DNA of 64,000 nucleotides from Frigidibacter sp. SD6-1 (GCF_030143255.1 NZ_JARJNR010000007.1:124001-188000), one strand, 5' to 3'; shown: positions 19,065-30,799, counted from the first letter of the stretch. The notes: generated from the letters alone by a model not told the origin. Translations and numbers: made by a program.

Positions 19065-20132
19065 CTACCCTTGACGCTCGCCGGACAGGAGCTTGCCCAC
19101 AAGCTGCGCCGTGTAATCGACGATCGGCACGATGCGCCCGTAGTTCAGCCGCGTCGGTCCGATCACGCCCACGGCGCCGATGATCTTACGATCCGCGTTC
19201 ATATAGGGAGAAACCACCAGAGAGGAACCCGAAAGTGAGAAAAGTTTGTTCTCTGCCCCGATAAAAATGCGCACCCCTTCGCCGGTTTCCGCCAGTTCGA
19301 GGAACTGGGCGATATCGCGCTTGCGTTCGAGATCGTCAAAAAGGCTGCGGACGCGTGCAAGGTCCATCTCGGTCGCCGCATCCAGAAGGTTCGACTGGCC
19401 GCGCACGATCAGTCTTTCCTGCGAATCGCCCGGCGCATCCCAGAGCGCGAAGCCGCTTTCGACAAGGTCGCGGGCCAGCTGGTCCAGCTCCTGCCTCCGC
19501 GCGGCAATCTCGCGCGCGATGTGACCGCGCAGTTCCGACAGGGTCCGGCCCTCTGCAAGCGCGTTGAGGAAATTCGCAGCCTCGCGCAGCGAGGCGGGCG
19601 TCTGGCCCGGAGGCGGGGAGAAAAGCCGGTTCTCTACCTGTCCGTCGGCGAAGACGAGCACCACAAGTGCCCGGTCGGGCGCCAGCGACACGAATTCGAT
19701 ATGGCGGATCGGCGCCTCGCGCTTCGGCGTCAGCACCAGGCTCGCGCCGTGGGTGATGCCCGAAAGCGCCGCGCCGACCCGGTCGAGCATCGTGCCCACA
19801 TCCTGTTCGGGCGCACCGAGCGTGGCGTCGATCGCCTGCCGGTCGGCAAGCGTGACGGCCGAAACCTCCATGATCCCGTCGACGAACATCCTGAGGCCAA
19901 GCTGCGTGGGGATGCGGCCCGCCGAGATGTGCGGGCTGTCGAGAAGGCCGAGGAATTCCAGATCCTGCATCACGTTGCGGATCGTGGCGGCCGACAGTTT
20001 CTCGCTCATCGTGCGGGTGAGCGAACGCGAGCCGACCGGATCGCCGCTTTCCAGATAGCCTTCGACCACGCGCCGGAAGACCTCGCGCGAGCGGTCGTTC
20101 ATCTGGGACAGGATTTTGTGGCCGTCGCTCAT
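19065..20132 (-). CDS. hrcA: Heat-inducible transcription repressor HrcA
   Basis: 355 residues. The winged-helix N terminus has LNDRSREVFRRVVEGYLESG-like sequence (here QMNDRSREVF), GDPVGSRSLTR and LSAATIRNVMQDLEFLGLL; the IDR and dimerisation parts follow. HrcA represses groESL and similar operons through CIRCE. No CIRCE inverted repeat was found in front of it, only one half-like GAGTGCT at 20154. The ATG at 20132 has AAGGG almost directly next to it, so the exact start is open; ATG at residue 11 is an alternative. Confidence 0.94.
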   Translation of the reverse strand: MSDGHKILSQMNDRSREVFRRVVEGYLESGDPVGSRSLTRTMSEKLSAATIRNVMQDLEFLGLLDSPHISAGRIPTQLGLRMFVDGIMEVSAVTLADRQAIDATLGAPEQDVGTMLDRVGAALSGITHGASLVLTPKREAPIRHIEFVSLAPDRALVVLVFADGQVENRLFSPPPGQTPASLREAANFLNALAEGRTLSELRGHIAREIAARRQELDQLARDLVESGFALWDAPGDSQERLIVRGQSNLLDAATEMDLARVRSLFDDLERKRDIAQFLELAETGEGVRIFIGAENKLFSLSGSSLVVSPYMNADRKIIGAVGVIGPTRLNYGRIVPIVDYTAQLVGKLLSGERQG

Positions 20133-20230
20133 ACCCTTGAATAAAGAGCGGGCGAGTGCTGCGTCAATCGGGGTTGCATCGGGGCAGTCGCCCCCTCTAA
20201 TTGGCGCAACCACTCTAGGAAGGACCGCCG

Positions 20231-20941
20231 ATGCGCCCCTCTGGCCGGAAACTCGACGAAATGCGCCCGATCTCGATCGAGGTTGGCGTTACGAAACATG
20301 CCGAAGGCTCATGCCTGATCCGCTGCGGCGAAACCCAGGTGATCTGTACCGCGACGATCGAGGACAAGGCGCCATCGTTCCTGAAGGGTACCGGGCTTGG
20401 TTGGGTGACGGCGGAATATGGCATGCTGCCGCGCGCGACCAATACCCGCAACAAGCGAGAGGCGGCAACCGGGCGGCAATCTGGCAGGACACAGGAAATT
20501 CAACGGCTTATCGGGCGCGCGCTGCGGGCGGGCGTGGATCGCGTGGCCCTGGGCGAACGACAGATCGTCGTCGATTGCGATGTGATCCAGGCCGATGGCG
20601 GCACGCGCTGCGCCTCGATCACCGGCGGCTGGGTGGCGCTGAGGCTCGCGGTCAACAAGCTGATCAAGGCAGGACTCGTGACCAGCGATCCGATCGTCGA
20701 TCATGTGGCGGCGGTCAGTTGCGGCATCTATGCGGGCCAGCCGGTTGTCGATCTCGACTATGCCGAGGACAGCGAAGCGGGGACGGACGGCAATTTCATC
20801 CTGACCGGGCGCGGGCGGCTGATCGAGGTTCAGATGTCGGCCGAGGGCGCGACCTTCTCGCGCGATGAGATGGGGCGCTTGCTCGACCTCGCCGAGGGCG
20901 GCATCGCCGCGCTGGTCGCCGCGCAGAAGGCGGCAGTATGA
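20231..20941 (+). CDS. rph: Ribonuclease PH
   Basis: 236 residues, the normal length. [19 protein letters not shown] at the start, then [16 protein letters not shown] and [18 protein letters not shown], are RNase PH hallmarks, with the phosphate-binding Arg in the last. It trims tRNA 3' ends with phosphate. AGGAAGGA precedes the ATG. It leads a five-gene unit (rph, rdgB, ridA, hemW, DUF454) with overlapping or close junctions. Confidence 0.97.
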   Translation: MRPSGRKLDEMRPISIEVGVTKHAEGSCLIRCGETQVICTATIEDKAPSFLKGTGLGWVTAEYGMLPRATNTRNKREAATGRQSGRTQEIQRLIGRALRAGVDRVALGERQIVVDCDVIQADGGTRCASITGGWVALRLAVNKLIKAGLVTSDPIVDHVAAVSCGIYAGQPVVDLDYAEDSEAGTDGNFILTGRGRLIEVQMSAEGATFSRDEMGRLLDLAEGGIAALVAAQKAAV

Positions 20942-21552
20942 GGCGCTTTGCTGGCGACCGGCTTCTGGTCGCGACACATAATGCTGGCAAGCTGGAAGAG
21001 ATCGCCGCGCTGCTTCGGCCGTTCGGCATCACTTGCGTGAGCGCGGGCGAGATGGGGCTGGCGGAGCCTGAAGAGACCGAGACGACCTTCGTCGGCAATG
21101 CGCGGATCAAGGCACATGCGGCGGCCAGGGCGACGGGCCTGCCGGCGCTGGCCGACGACAGCGGTATCGAGGTTGACGCTTTGAATGGCGCGCCGGGCGT
21201 CTATACCGCCGACTGGGCGATGACGCCCACCGGGCGGGATTTCGTGCAGGCGATGCGCCGGACCTGGGCCGAATTAGAGACTGTTTCGGCCCCCTACCCG
21301 CGTCACGCGCGCTTTCGCGCGACGATGGTTCTGGCCTGGCCCGACGGGCATGACGAAGTGTTCGAGGGCAAGGTCGAGGGGCAGGTCGTCTGGCCGATGC
21401 GCGGCATTCAGGGGCATGGTTACGATCCGATGTTCCAGCCCGACGGCCATGAGATTACCTTTGCAGAGATGGATCCGGCCGAGAAGAACCGGATATCCCA
21501 CCGCGCGGATGCGTTCCGCAAACTCTCAGCCGCTTTCGGAGGCAGGACATGA
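20938..21552 (+). CDS. rdgB: dITP/XTP pyrophosphatase RdgB (HAM1)
   Basis: 204 residues. The substrate site is [30 protein letters not shown] and [13 protein letters not shown] carry metal ligands. It removes non-canonical purine triphosphates from the nucleotide pool. Its ATG overlaps the rph stop, and its own stop overlaps the ridA start, so translation is coupled. Confidence 0.96.
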   Translation: MRRFAGDRLLVATHNAGKLEEIAALLRPFGITCVSAGEMGLAEPEETETTFVGNARIKAHAAARATGLPALADDSGIEVDALNGAPGVYTADWAMTPTGRDFVQAMRRTWAELETVSAPYPRHARFRATMVLAWPDGHDEVFEGKVEGQVVWPMRGIQGHGYDPMFQPDGHEITFAEMDPAEKNRISHRADAFRKLSAAFGGRT

Positions 21553-21923
21553 AGCTGATTTCCACCGGATCCCCTTTCGAGAAGAAGATGGGTTACAGCC
21601 GCGCGGTGGTGAAGGGCCCCTGGTGCTTTGTCTCAGGCGTCACCGGCTATGACTACGGCACGATGACCATTCCGACCGACGTCGCCGAACAGGCGCGCAA
21701 CTGTTTCGAAACGATCACATGGGCGCTGAACGAGGGGGGCTTTGCGCTCACCGATATCGTGCGGGTGCAATATACGATCACCGACACTGCCTTCGTCGAT
21801 GCGATCACCCCGGTCCTGGGCGAGTTCCTCGGCGAGATACGGCCGGCGGCGACCATGGTCGTGGCCGGGCTGATCCGTCCCGAGATGAAGATCGAGATCG
21901 AGGTCACGGCGCTTAAGGAATAG
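21549..21923 (+). CDS. RidA family protein (YjgF/YER057c/UK114)
   Basis: 124 residues. The RidA fold is shown by GPWCFVSGVTGYDYGTM, EQARNCFETITWALNEGGF and the C-terminal IRPAATMVVAGLIRPEMKIE. The Arg of IRPAAT is the conserved active-site Arg of imine or enamine deaminases. The precise substrate is unknown. It overlaps rdgB by four bases. Confidence 0.9.
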   Translation: MKLISTGSPFEKKMGYSRAVVKGPWCFVSGVTGYDYGTMTIPTDVAEQARNCFETITWALNEGGFALTDIVRVQYTITDTAFVDAITPVLGEFLGEIRPAATMVVAGLIRPEMKIEIEVTALKE

Positions 21924-21949
21924 AGACTGTTCCTGCAGAAAGTGGGCAT

Positions 21950-23104
21950 ATGGACGATTGGCGTCACGGCGGCTTCGGCCTTTATCTGCACTGGCCGTTC
22001 TGCACGTCCAAATGCCCCTATTGCGATTTCAACAGCCATGTCGCGGCGCGTATCGATCAGGCCCGCTGGCAGCGCGCCTATCTGGCCGAGATCGACCGGA
22101 TTGCGGAGGAGACCCGCGACCGCGTCCTGAACACGGTCTTCTTCGGGGGTGGCACGCCATCCTTGATGGACCCCGACCTGGTTGCAGCGATCCTTGAGCG
22201 GATCGGCGCGCGCTGGCGGCGTGCGAACGATTTCGAGGTGACGCTTGAGGCCAATCCCGGCTCGGTCGAGGCCGGGCGCTTCCGGGCCTATGGCGCGGCG
22301 GGGGTGAACCGGCTGTCGATGGGTGTTCAGGCGCTGAACGACCGCGACCTCAGGCGGCTGGGGCGGATGCATTCGGTGGCCGAGGCGCGCCGGGCCTTCG
22401 ATATCGCGCGCGACGCCTTCCGACGTGTGAGTTTCGACCTGATCTACGCCCGGCAAGATCAGAGCGTCGAGGATTGGCGGCGGGAGCTGACCGAGGCCCT
22501 GTCGATGGCGGTCGATCATTTCTCGCTTTACCAGCTGACGGTCGAGGAGGGCACCGTCTTCGGCGCGCGCGCGGCGGCCGGGCATCTGAAAGGCCTGCCA
22601 GATGAGGAACGCGCGTCGGATATGTATTTGATAACGCAAGAGATTTGCGAGGCTGCGGGCCTGCCCGCCTATGAGGTTTCAAACCATGCAAGGCCGGGGG
22701 CGGAAAGCCGCCATAACCTGATCTACTGGCGCTACGGCGATTACGCAGGGATCGGCCCGGGTGCCCATGGCCGCGTGACCGGCCCGACGGGGCGCCATGC
22801 AACCGAGGCGCCGCGCGGTCCGCAAGACTGGCTGACGCGGGTGGAAACCGGGGGAAACGGTGAAGCAGCGCGCGAGCGGCTTTCCGGCGCCGATCAGGCA
22901 ACGGAGTTCCTGCTGATGGGGATGCGGCTGTCGGAGGGCGTCGCGCTTGATCGCTGGCGCGCGCTGCGGGGGTCCGAGCTTCCTTCGGCACGGATCGATG
23001 CACTGGTTGACCTGGGCGTCCTTTGGCAAAGCTGCGGCCGGATCGGCGCGACACGCGCGGGACGACCGGTGTTGAACGCGCTTCTCAGGGAGCTTCTGGC
23101 GTGA
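21950..23104 (+). CDS. hemW: HemW-type radical SAM haem chaperone
   Basis: 384 residues. The radical SAM cluster motif is FCTSKCPYCDF (CxxxCxxC plus the extra Cys-Asp-Phe form typical of HemN/HemW). FFGGGTPSLMD and LYQLTVEEGTVF follow. The family was once called oxygen-independent coproporphyrinogen oxidase but, lacking the HemN N terminus, these proteins insert haem into respiratory enzymes. The stop overlaps the next gene. Confidence 0.92.
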   Translation: MDDWRHGGFGLYLHWPFCTSKCPYCDFNSHVAARIDQARWQRAYLAEIDRIAEETRDRVLNTVFFGGGTPSLMDPDLVAAILERIGARWRRANDFEVTLEANPGSVEAGRFRAYGAAGVNRLSMGVQALNDRDLRRLGRMHSVAEARRAFDIARDAFRRVSFDLIYARQDQSVEDWRRELTEALSMAVDHFSLYQLTVEEGTVFGARAAAGHLKGLPDEERASDMYLITQEICEAAGLPAYEVSNHARPGAESRHNLIYWRYGDYAGIGPGAHGRVTGPTGRHATEAPRGPQDWLTRVETGGNGEAARERLSGADQATEFLLMGMRLSEGVALDRWRALRGSELPSARIDALVDLGVLWQSCGRIGATRAGRPVLNALLRELLA

Positions 23105-23457
23105 TTCGGGCGATCTGGATGGTTGTGGGTTTTCTGGCACTGGCGCTCGGCGTCGTCGGGATCTTCCTGCCGCTTCTACCGACGGTTCCCTTCCTGCTGG
23201 CCGCCGGTTTTGCCTTCGGCAAATCCTCGGCGCGGCTGCATCGCTGGCTTCTGGCGCATCCGCGGCTCGGGCCGCCGATTCACGATTGGAACGAGCGCGG
23301 CGCGATTTCGCGCAGGGCCAAACTATTGGCGAGCCTGTCTATTCTGGCTGCCTTTTCAATATCTTGGTTCATGGGCTTTGGCGCGCGTGTGCTGGTCATC
23401 CAGGCGATCACGCTCGTCTGCGTGAGCCTTTTCATCTGGACGCGGCCGGACCGCTGA
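23101..23457 (+). CDS. DUF454 (YbaN) family inner-membrane protein
   Basis: 118 residues from a GTG that overlaps the hemW stop. The pattern LGVVGIFLPLLPTVPFLLAA is the DUF454 signature, followed by KSSARLHRWLLAHPRLGPPI and two more membrane segments. Function unknown; it is often found near haem or tRNA genes. It ends one base before the convergent parB stop. Confidence 0.85.
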   Translation: MIRAIWMVVGFLALALGVVGIFLPLLPTVPFLLAAGFAFGKSSARLHRWLLAHPRLGPPIHDWNERGAISRRAKLLASLSILAAFSISWFMGFGARVLVIQAITLVCVSLFIWTRPDR

Positions 23458-24351
23458 TCAGCGGAGCTGCGACAGAAGCTGGCAAAGCTCGTCAAGCTGG
23501 TCGAGCGTCTTGTAAGTGATGGTCAGATGGCCGCCGTCGTGGCCCTTGTGGTCGATCACCACCTTCATGCCGAGATTGGCGGACAGATCCTGCTCCAACA
23601 CCCTGGTATCGGCATCCTTTTCCGGCGCGCGGCGGGTCTGCGTCGTGCTGGTGCCCTGCCCGACCTTCGTCTTGGGCGCCTGCGCCAGCCGCTCGATCTC
23701 GCGTACCGACAAGCCCTCGTCGATCACCCGGCGGGCAAGTGCCACCGGGTTTTCCGTGGTGATCAGCGCGCGCGCATGACCGGCGGTCAGCTTGCCCTCG
23801 CGCAGCCAGACCTGAACCTGATCGGGAAGCGACAGAAGGCGCAGAAGGTTGGCGATATGACTGCGGCTCTTCGAGAGCGCCCCGGCGAGGCGTTCCTGCG
23901 TATGGCCGAACCGGTCCATCAGCTGGCGGTAGCCCATCGCCTCTTCCACCGGATTGAGGTCGGCGCGCTGGATATTCTCGATGATCGCAAGCTCAAGAAG
24001 TTCGCCATCGCTGACCTCGCGGACAAGGACCGGCACTTCATGCAGCTGCGCGAGCTGCGCCGCGCGCCAGCGCCTTTCGCCTGCGACGATTTCATAACCA
24101 CCTGATTTTCTTGGGTTTTCTCTGACGATCAGTGGCTGGATGATGCCCTTCTCGCGGATCGATGCGGCCAGTTCCTCCAGCGCGTCGCGCGGGAAATCCC
24201 GGCGCGGCTGGTCGGGGTTCGGTTCGACAAGCTCGACCGGAACCATCAGGTCCGGGCGGCGGGGCCTGGCCTCTTCGGCCGGCGCGACATCGGCCATCAG
24301 GGCGGACAGACCCCGGCCAAGACCGCGACGTTCGGATTTCTTGTCAGCCAA
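23458..24351 (-). CDS. parB: Chromosome partitioning protein ParB
   Basis: 297 residues. The N-terminal RRGLGRGLSALMAD is the ParA-contact peptide. The CTPase domain has NPDQPRRDFP, the GERRWRAAQ box and ENIQRADLNPVEEA; a helix-turn-helix (RLAGALSKSRSHIANLLRLL) reads parS. ParB loads at parS, spreads as a CTP clamp and recruits SMC. Two parS sites are within 4.2 kb. Preceded by parA with three bases between. Confidence 0.97.
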   Translation of the reverse strand: MADKKSERRGLGRGLSALMADVAPAEEARPRRPDLMVPVELVEPNPDQPRRDFPRDALEELAASIREKGIIQPLIVRENPRKSGGYEIVAGERRWRAAQLAQLHEVPVLVREVSDGELLELAIIENIQRADLNPVEEAMGYRQLMDRFGHTQERLAGALSKSRSHIANLLRLLSLPDQVQVWLREGKLTAGHARALITTENPVALARRVIDEGLSVREIERLAQAPKTKVGQGTSTTQTRRAPEKDADTRVLEQDLSANLGMKVVIDHKGHDGGHLTITYKTLDQLDELCQLLSQLR

Positions 24352-24354
24352 GGT

Positions 24355-25170
24355 TCAGCCCTTTCCTTCTTTCTTCTCATGCCGCGCCAGAAGCTCCCGC
24401 GCCAGCGCCCGATAGGCCGCCGACCCTTTCGAGGCGCTGTCATAGGCAAGCACCGGAACGGAATAGCTCGGCGCCTCAGACACACGAACGTTACGCGGAA
24501 TCACGGTCTTGAAGACCAGTTCGCCAAGGTTGCTCCGGGCATCCGATTCGACCATCTGTGACAAGTTGTTGCGGCCGTCATACATGGTCAGCACAACACC
24601 TTCGATGCGCAGGTCCTTGTTCGCCGACTGGCGCACGGTGCGGATCGTCAGCATCAGCTGCGACAGCCCTTCCAGGGCGAAGAATTCCGCCTGCAGCGGG
24701 ACCAGCACCGATTGCGCGGCGATCATCGCATTCACGGTCAGAAGCGACAAGGACGGCGGACAATCGATCAGCACATAATCGAACTCATAGGCGTCGATCG
24801 CCGGCTGGATCAGAGCGTCATGCAATAAGAACGAGCGCTTCTCGTTCGCCACCAGCTCGATATCCGCCGAAGACAGATCGGTCGTTGCCGGGCAGAGATA
24901 GAGATTCTCGATCGACGAGGGGCGGATGACGTCGAGAATGTCGGCATCCTCGATCAGCAGATCGTAGGTCGTCAGCCCGCGCGACTGCGGCTCGAACCCC
25001 AGCCCGGTCGAGGCGTTGCCCTGGGGATCGAGATCGACGAGCAGCAGGCGCTTGCCCTGCTCGACCAGCGCGGCCGCGAGGTTGATCGCGGTCGTGGTCT
25101 TGCCCACCCCGCCCTTCTGGTTGGCAATGGCAATGATGCGGGGGCCGGAAGGGCGCGTCGGATCAGGCAC
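24355..25170 (-). CDS. parA: Chromosome partitioning ATPase ParA
   Basis: 271 residues from a GTG at 25170. The deviant Walker A is ANQKGGVGKTTTAINLA; DLDPQGNASTGLG and VLIDCPPSLSLLTVNAM are the other ATPase motifs. It drives origin segregation with ParB. The GTG lies inside the end of rsmG with GAGGG upstream, and the coded start [17 protein letters not shown] matches the family. The frame extends antisense-free further 5' through rsmG, which is rejected. Confidence 0.96.
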   Translation of the reverse strand: MPDPTRPSGPRIIAIANQKGGVGKTTTAINLAAALVEQGKRLLLVDLDPQGNASTGLGFEPQSRGLTTYDLLIEDADILDVIRPSSIENLYLCPATTDLSSADIELVANEKRSFLLHDALIQPAIDAYEFDYVLIDCPPSLSLLTVNAMIAAQSVLVPLQAEFFALEGLSQLMLTIRTVRQSANKDLRIEGVVLTMYDGRNNLSQMVESDARSNLGELVFKTVIPRNVRVSEAPSYSVPVLAYDSASKGSAAYRALARELLARHEKKEGKG

Positions 25171-25780
25171 GGGAAAGCCCTCGGATAGAATAGATGACCG
25201 CGTCCGGATCGGTCGCGCTGGCATGTGTTTGGTACGAAAAGCGCCAGCTTTCAAGGGCTTGACGCAGCTCTGCCGCATGATTCGCGCCTTTCGGGAACAG
25301 CGCGGTTCCCGGCGGGGCGAGATGGCGTTCGGCATGGGCGAGCAGGTCGGTGAGCGGCGCCAGGGCGCGGGCGGACAGGATATCGGCGTCGAGCGCGGGG
25401 AGCGATTCGATTCGCGCCGCATGGACCGCGGCCTGAAGTCCAAGCGCGCGCACGGCTGTCGCAAGGAAGGCCGCTTTGCGCTGATCGCTTTCCACCAGCG
25501 CCACGCGCAAATCGGGCGCCCGTTCGGCGGCAAGAATCGCGACGATCAACCCCGGGAAGCCGCCGCCAGACCCAAGGTCCGCCCAAAGGCCGGACTTCTG
25601 GTCGCTCAATACAAATATCTGTGCGGAATCAACGATATGACGTTCCCAAATCTGGTCGAGGCTACTGCGCGAGACGAGGTTGATCGCGGAATTCCATTTG
25701 CGGACCAGCGCCTGGAAGGCTTGCAGCCGCTCCGATGTTTCACGTGAAACATCGCCCATCCCCGCGACCATTTCGGTCAT
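25163..25780 (-). CDS. rsmG: 16S rRNA (guanine-N7) methyltransferase RsmG
   Basis: 205 residues. [14 protein letters not shown] and RHIVDSAQI open the protein; the SAM-binding loop is [18 protein letters not shown]. It methylates G527 of 16S rRNA. Its ATG overlaps the mnmG stop; a second ATG seven codons later ([11 protein letters not shown]) is possible. The codons for DVSRET form a perfect parS palindrome. Confidence 0.96.
   Translation of the reverse strand: MTEMVAGMGDVSRETSERLQAFQALVRKWNSAINLVSRSSLDQIWERHIVDSAQIFVLSDQKSGLWADLGSGGGFPGLIVAILAAERAPDLRVALVESDQRKAAFLATAVRALGLQAAVHAARIESLPALDADILSARALAPLTDLLAHAERHLAPPGTALFPKGANHAAELRQALESWRFSYQTHASATDPDAVIYSIRGLSRA
25736..25751. other. parS: parS centromere site 1 (inside rsmG)
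   Basis: TGTTTCACGTGAAACA, an exact 16-bp palindrome matching the conserved bacterial parS consensus TGTTNCACGTGAAACA. It lies in the 5' coding part of rsmG, about 0.6 kb from parA and about 5.2 kb from the proposed oriC. This is the ParB loading site. Confidence 0.95.
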
Positions 25781-27651
25781 CCGGTGGCCCGGACGCGCGC
25801 ATCGCGGCGCAGGACCGCGAGAATCAGCGTAAGCGCCGCTGGCGTCATGCCCTCGACCCGTCCAGCCTGGGCCAATGTCGCAGGTCGGATGCGACCGAGC
25901 TTGGCTTTCAGCTCAGCCGAAAGTCCGTCGAGCCGCTCATAGTCGAAGCGCTCCGGAATCGCCTGTCCCTCATCGCGACGCAGACGTTCCGCATCCTCTG
26001 CCTGGCGGTCGATGACGGGGGCATAAAGCGCGTCGCGGCACAGCTGGTCCCTAATCACGGGTTCGATGGACGAGAGTTCGGCCTGCGAATCGCAGAGCTG
26101 ATCGAAGGTCACGTCGGGATAGGATAGCAGCTGATAGGCGGTCCGGCGCTTGCCATCCTGATTCAGATGTATATTCGCCGCGGCGGCATCTCTATGCGAA
26201 AAGCTGATTGATTCCAAAAGTTTACGCCCGGCGTCAAGCGCCTCCATACGTTCCGCAAAACGGCGCTGGCGCACCTCCCCCACACAACCCAGCGCAATCC
26301 CCTGCTCGGTCAAGCGCTGATCGGCGTTGTCGGCCCTGAGCGACAGGCGATATTCCGCGCGCGAGGTGAACATCCTGTACGGCTCCGACACACCGCGGAG
26401 CGTCAAATCGTCGATCATCACGCCGATATAGCTGTCAGTCCGGCTGAAGGTGATCGCCTCGCCCTGCAGCGCCCGCCGCGCCGCGTTAAGCCCGGCAACC
26501 AGCCCCTGGGCCGCCGCCTCCTCATATCCTGTGGTTCCGTTGATCTGACCTGCAAGATATAGACCAGGCAGCGCCTTCAGCTCCAACGACAGGGTCAGGG
26601 CTCGGGGGTCGACATAATCATATTCAATCGCATAGCCCGGTTGCGTTATGGTGACCGATCCGAGCCCGGCGATCGAACGGACATAGGCCTCCTGCACGTC
26701 GATGGGCAGAGACGTCGAGATGCCGTTCGGGTAGACCGTCGGATCATCGAGGCCCTCAGGCTCCAGAAACACCTGGTGCGAAGACTTGTCCGCGAATCGC
26801 ACGATCTTGTCTTCGATCGACGGGCAATAGCGCGGCCCGACGCCCTCGATATGGCCGCCATACATCGCCGACCGAGACAGGTTGGCGCGGACGATCTCGT
26901 GCGTCTGTTCGTTGGTGTGGGTAATGCCACAGGCGATCTGGCGCGCGAACGGGTGGTCGTGCAGGAAGGAAAACATCGTCGGTACGTCGTCGCCCGGCTG
27001 GCTTTCCAGACAGCCCCAGTCGATGGTCCGGCCATCAAGGCGCGGCGGCGTCCCGGTCTTCAGCCTGCCGATCGGCAGGTCGAGCGCGCGCAGACGCTCG
27101 GCCAGCGGAACCGATGGCCGGTCGCCAACTCGGCCGCCCTCGCGCCGTTGGTCGCCCACATGGATGACGCCGCGCAGGAAGGTTCCGGTGCACAGGACAA
27201 CGGCGGCGCATCGCACCTCCGACCCGTCTGAAAGACGAACGCCGGAGAGAGCCCCGCCCTCCATCATGAGGTCAGCAACCTCTCCCTCAACAATATCTAG
27301 CAGGGGCGACGCTGCCATCTCTGCCTGCATTGATTCGCGATACAGCTTGCGGTCGGCCTGCGCGCGCGGCCCCTGAACAGCCGGCCCCTTGCGGCGATTT
27401 AGCAACCGGAACTGGATCCCCGCCCGGTCGGCAACGCGGCCCATGACCCCGTCCAGCGCGTCGATTTCCCGCACCAGGTGCCCCTTGCCCAATCCGCCTA
27501 TCGCCGGGTTGCATGACATAACGCCGATCGTGTCAGCGCGCATGGTCAGCAGGGCGGTCCGCGCGCCCATGCGCGCCGCTGCATGCGCCGCCTCGGCGCC
27601 CGCATGGCCGCCACCGACCACCACCACGTCGAAATGTTTCACGTGAAACAT
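25777..27651 (-). CDS. mnmG: tRNA modification enzyme MnmG (GidA)
   Basis: 624 residues, full length. The FAD-binding start is [42 protein letters not shown] and [11 protein letters not shown] are family marks. With MnmE it adds carboxymethylaminomethyl to U34 of tRNAs. The first codons, MFHVKHF, contain the second parS. mnmE ends four bases upstream in the same direction. Confidence 0.98.
   Translation of the reverse strand: MFHVKHFDVVVVGGGHAGAEAAHAAARMGARTALLTMRADTIGVMSCNPAIGGLGKGHLVREIDALDGVMGRVADRAGIQFRLLNRRKGPAVQGPRAQADRKLYRESMQAEMAASPLLDIVEGEVADLMMEGGALSGVRLSDGSEVRCAAVVLCTGTFLRGVIHVGDQRREGGRVGDRPSVPLAERLRALDLPIGRLKTGTPPRLDGRTIDWGCLESQPGDDVPTMFSFLHDHPFARQIACGITHTNEQTHEIVRANLSRSAMYGGHIEGVGPRYCPSIEDKIVRFADKSSHQVFLEPEGLDDPTVYPNGISTSLPIDVQEAYVRSIAGLGSVTITQPGYAIEYDYVDPRALTLSLELKALPGLYLAGQINGTTGYEEAAAQGLVAGLNAARRALQGEAITFSRTDSYIGVMIDDLTLRGVSEPYRMFTSRAEYRLSLRADNADQRLTEQGIALGCVGEVRQRRFAERMEALDAGRKLLESISFSHRDAAAANIHLNQDGKRRTAYQLLSYPDVTFDQLCDSQAELSSIEPVIRDQLCRDALYAPVIDRQAEDAERLRRDEGQAIPERFDYERLDGLSAELKAKLGRIRPATLAQAGRVEGMTPAALTLILAVLRRDARVRATG
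27635..27650. other. parS: parS centromere site 2 (at mnmG start)
   Basis: A second perfect TGTTTCACGTGAAACA, beginning one base inside the ATG of mnmG and encoding part of MFHVKH. It is 1.9 kb from site 1 and about 3.3 kb from the proposed oriC. Confidence 0.95.
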
Positions 27652-27654
27652 CGC

Positions 27655-28938
27655 CTATTTCCCGATGCAGAAGCTGGCAAATATCTCGTCCAGAAGATCC
27701 TCGACATCCACCCTTCCGACCAATGAATCCAGCGCCCGGATCGCCCGCCGCAAATCTTCTGCCGCAAGCTCCGTCCGCCCGGACCCTGCCCTTACCTCAT
27801 TTCGCGCCGATTCCAAAGCCTCGATCGCACGAACCGCCGCGATGCGATGCCGCTCCCGGATCATCAGCCCGGCACCATGGGCCCGCGCGCCCAGGCGCTC
27901 TGTCACCAACGAAATCAGCTGATCAATGCCCGCGCCCGTCTTGCCCGACACCGCAACCCCCTTCGCGGGGGACAGGTCGGCCTTACCGTGAACCAGCAGG
28001 TCCGCATCTTCTGGCGGCAAGAGCGGTACGTCCTCGCCGTCGAGAAGAAACACCCTCAGGTCCGCCGCCCGCGCCCGCTCCAACGCCCTCTCGATCCCGA
28101 TCGCCTCGATCCGATCGTCGCTGTCGCGCAATCCCGCTGTATCCAGCAGCGTCACCGGCAAGCCGCCAAGATCCATCCGGACCTCAATCACATCCCGCGT
28201 CGTGCCGGCGACCTCCGAGGTAATCGCGGCCTCGCGACCGGCCAAAGCATTGAGAAGCGTAGACTTTCCGGCGTTCGGCCTCCCCACTATCGCCACTTCA
28301 TACCCATCGCGAATCCGTTCGGCCGCGCCGACTCCCTCCGCTTCGCGTCGCACCTCCTGCAAGACCCGTTCCGATAGATGCAGAACCTCCGGCGCCACAT
28401 CCACGGGCACATCCTCGTCGGCGAAGTCGATGGTCGCCTCAAGAAGCGCCGCCGCCCGGATCAGGTCGCGCCGCCAGCCTTCGGCCCGGCGACCCACCGC
28501 GCCCGACAGGACCCGCTGCGCCTGGCGACGTTGCGCCTCGGTCTCCGCCTCGATCAGATCGGCCAGCCCTTCGACTTGCGCCAGATCAAGCCGCCCGTTC
28601 TCCAGCGCCCTGCGCGTGAACTCTCCCGGCTCCGCCAGACGCAGGCCCGGCCGTGTGCCCAGCGCCCTCAAGACCGCACTGACAACTGCTGTCGCGCCAT
28701 GCAGATGCAGCTCGGCCGACGCTTCACCGGTAAAGCTCGCCCCCGCGTCAAAGACCAGTACCAGCGCCTCGTCCAGCACCTCGCCTCGCCAGTTCAGCCG
28801 GCGAAGCGACGCCCGACGCGCCTCTGGCAGCGATCCGCACAGGTCCGAAACCGCACCATGTGCCCCCGGCCCCGAAAGCCGCACGACAGCGACACCGGCC
28901 TTGCCGCGCGCAGAAGCGAGCGCGAAGATCGTATCCAT
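27655..28938 (-). CDS. mnmE: tRNA modification GTPase MnmE (TrmE)
   Basis: 427 residues. The folate-binding N domain ([21 protein letters not shown]) is followed by helical and G domains: P-loop [14 protein letters not shown], switch GTTRDVIE and DTAGLRD. The protein ends in CIGK, whose Cys is conserved at the C terminus of MnmE. It works as a complex with MnmG, encoded next. Confidence 0.98.
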   Translation of the reverse strand: MDTIFALASARGKAGVAVVRLSGPGAHGAVSDLCGSLPEARRASLRRLNWRGEVLDEALVLVFDAGASFTGEASAELHLHGATAVVSAVLRALGTRPGLRLAEPGEFTRRALENGRLDLAQVEGLADLIEAETEAQRRQAQRVLSGAVGRRAEGWRRDLIRAAALLEATIDFADEDVPVDVAPEVLHLSERVLQEVRREAEGVGAAERIRDGYEVAIVGRPNAGKSTLLNALAGREAAITSEVAGTTRDVIEVRMDLGGLPVTLLDTAGLRDSDDRIEAIGIERALERARAADLRVFLLDGEDVPLLPPEDADLLVHGKADLSPAKGVAVSGKTGAGIDQLISLVTERLGARAHGAGLMIRERHRIAAVRAIEALESARNEVRAGSGRTELAAEDLRRAIRALDSLVGRVDVEDLLDEIFASFCIGK

Positions 28939-28964
28939 GGCAAGCTCTTGTTCTACATGAACAA

Positions 28965-30236
<1,272 letters not shown>

Positions 30237-30349
30237 GCGGGCATATCCTGCGGTCGGCGTGATCGCGATGTAAGAAGGGAAAGATCCTTCCGGACGGAAG
30301 GTTGCCGCGCATTATCAACGCGAACCGCCCGGAGTCAATCAGCATCGGG

Positions 30350-30799
30350 TCAGAACTTCACGATCGCCGAAATCACGATCAGCGCCAGAAACACCGTCGG
30401 CACCTCGTTCATCACCCGGTAGGTTCGCCCCGACCGCCGGTTGGCGCCGGCAAGGAAGTCCTTCCGCCGGTAGCCCAGCCAATGGTGAAACCAGGTCATG
30501 CCGATCACGCCCGCCGCCTTGGTCCAGGGCCAGACTTCCGACCAGCTGACAATCCCCGGCGTGAAGACCAGCGCCAGGCCGAAGGCCCAGGTCGCCACCA
30601 TCGCCGGGTTCATGATCAGCCGCAAAAGTTTCCTTTCCATCGTCTGGAACAGAAGGTCGGTTGCAGACCCCTGCTCAACGCTCTCGGCGTGATAGACGAA
30701 CAGCCGCGGCAGGTAGAAGATGCCAGCCATCCAGGCGATGACCGAGATCACGTGAAAAGCTTTGGTCCAGAGATAGACCGAGGCCAGAAAATCACCCAT
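30350..30799 (-). CDS. hemJ: Protoporphyrinogen IX oxidase HemJ
   Basis: 149 residues with four membrane helices. The conserved His and Arg lie in KAFHVISVIAWMAGIFYLPR, and KLLRLIMNPAMVATWAFGL and the C-terminal half with TWFHHWLGYRRKDF match HemJ. It oxidises protoporphyrinogen IX, the penultimate step of haem synthesis. It is the last leftward gene before the gene-free putative origin. Confidence 0.92.
   Translation of the reverse strand: MGDFLASVYLWTKAFHVISVIAWMAGIFYLPRLFVYHAESVEQGSATDLLFQTMERKLLRLIMNPAMVATWAFGLALVFTPGIVSWSEVWPWTKAAGVIGMTWFHHWLGYRRKDFLAGANRRSGRTYRVMNEVPTVFLALIVISAIVKF

Noticed and set aside
20154-20160. CIRCE half-site GAGTGCT before hrcA
   Set aside because: No TTAGCACTC partner at nine bases, so not a CIRCE element.
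20172-20211. Nested inverted repeats in the rph leader as a riboswitch
   Set aside because: Two short stems (GGTTGC/GCAACC, GGGGC/GCCCC) fit no known riboswitch and are common in such GC-rich DNA.
30744-30759. Third parS-like sequence inside hemJ (GAGATCACGTGAAAAG)
   Set aside because: Only about 10 of 16 positions match the consensus; left arm is wrong.
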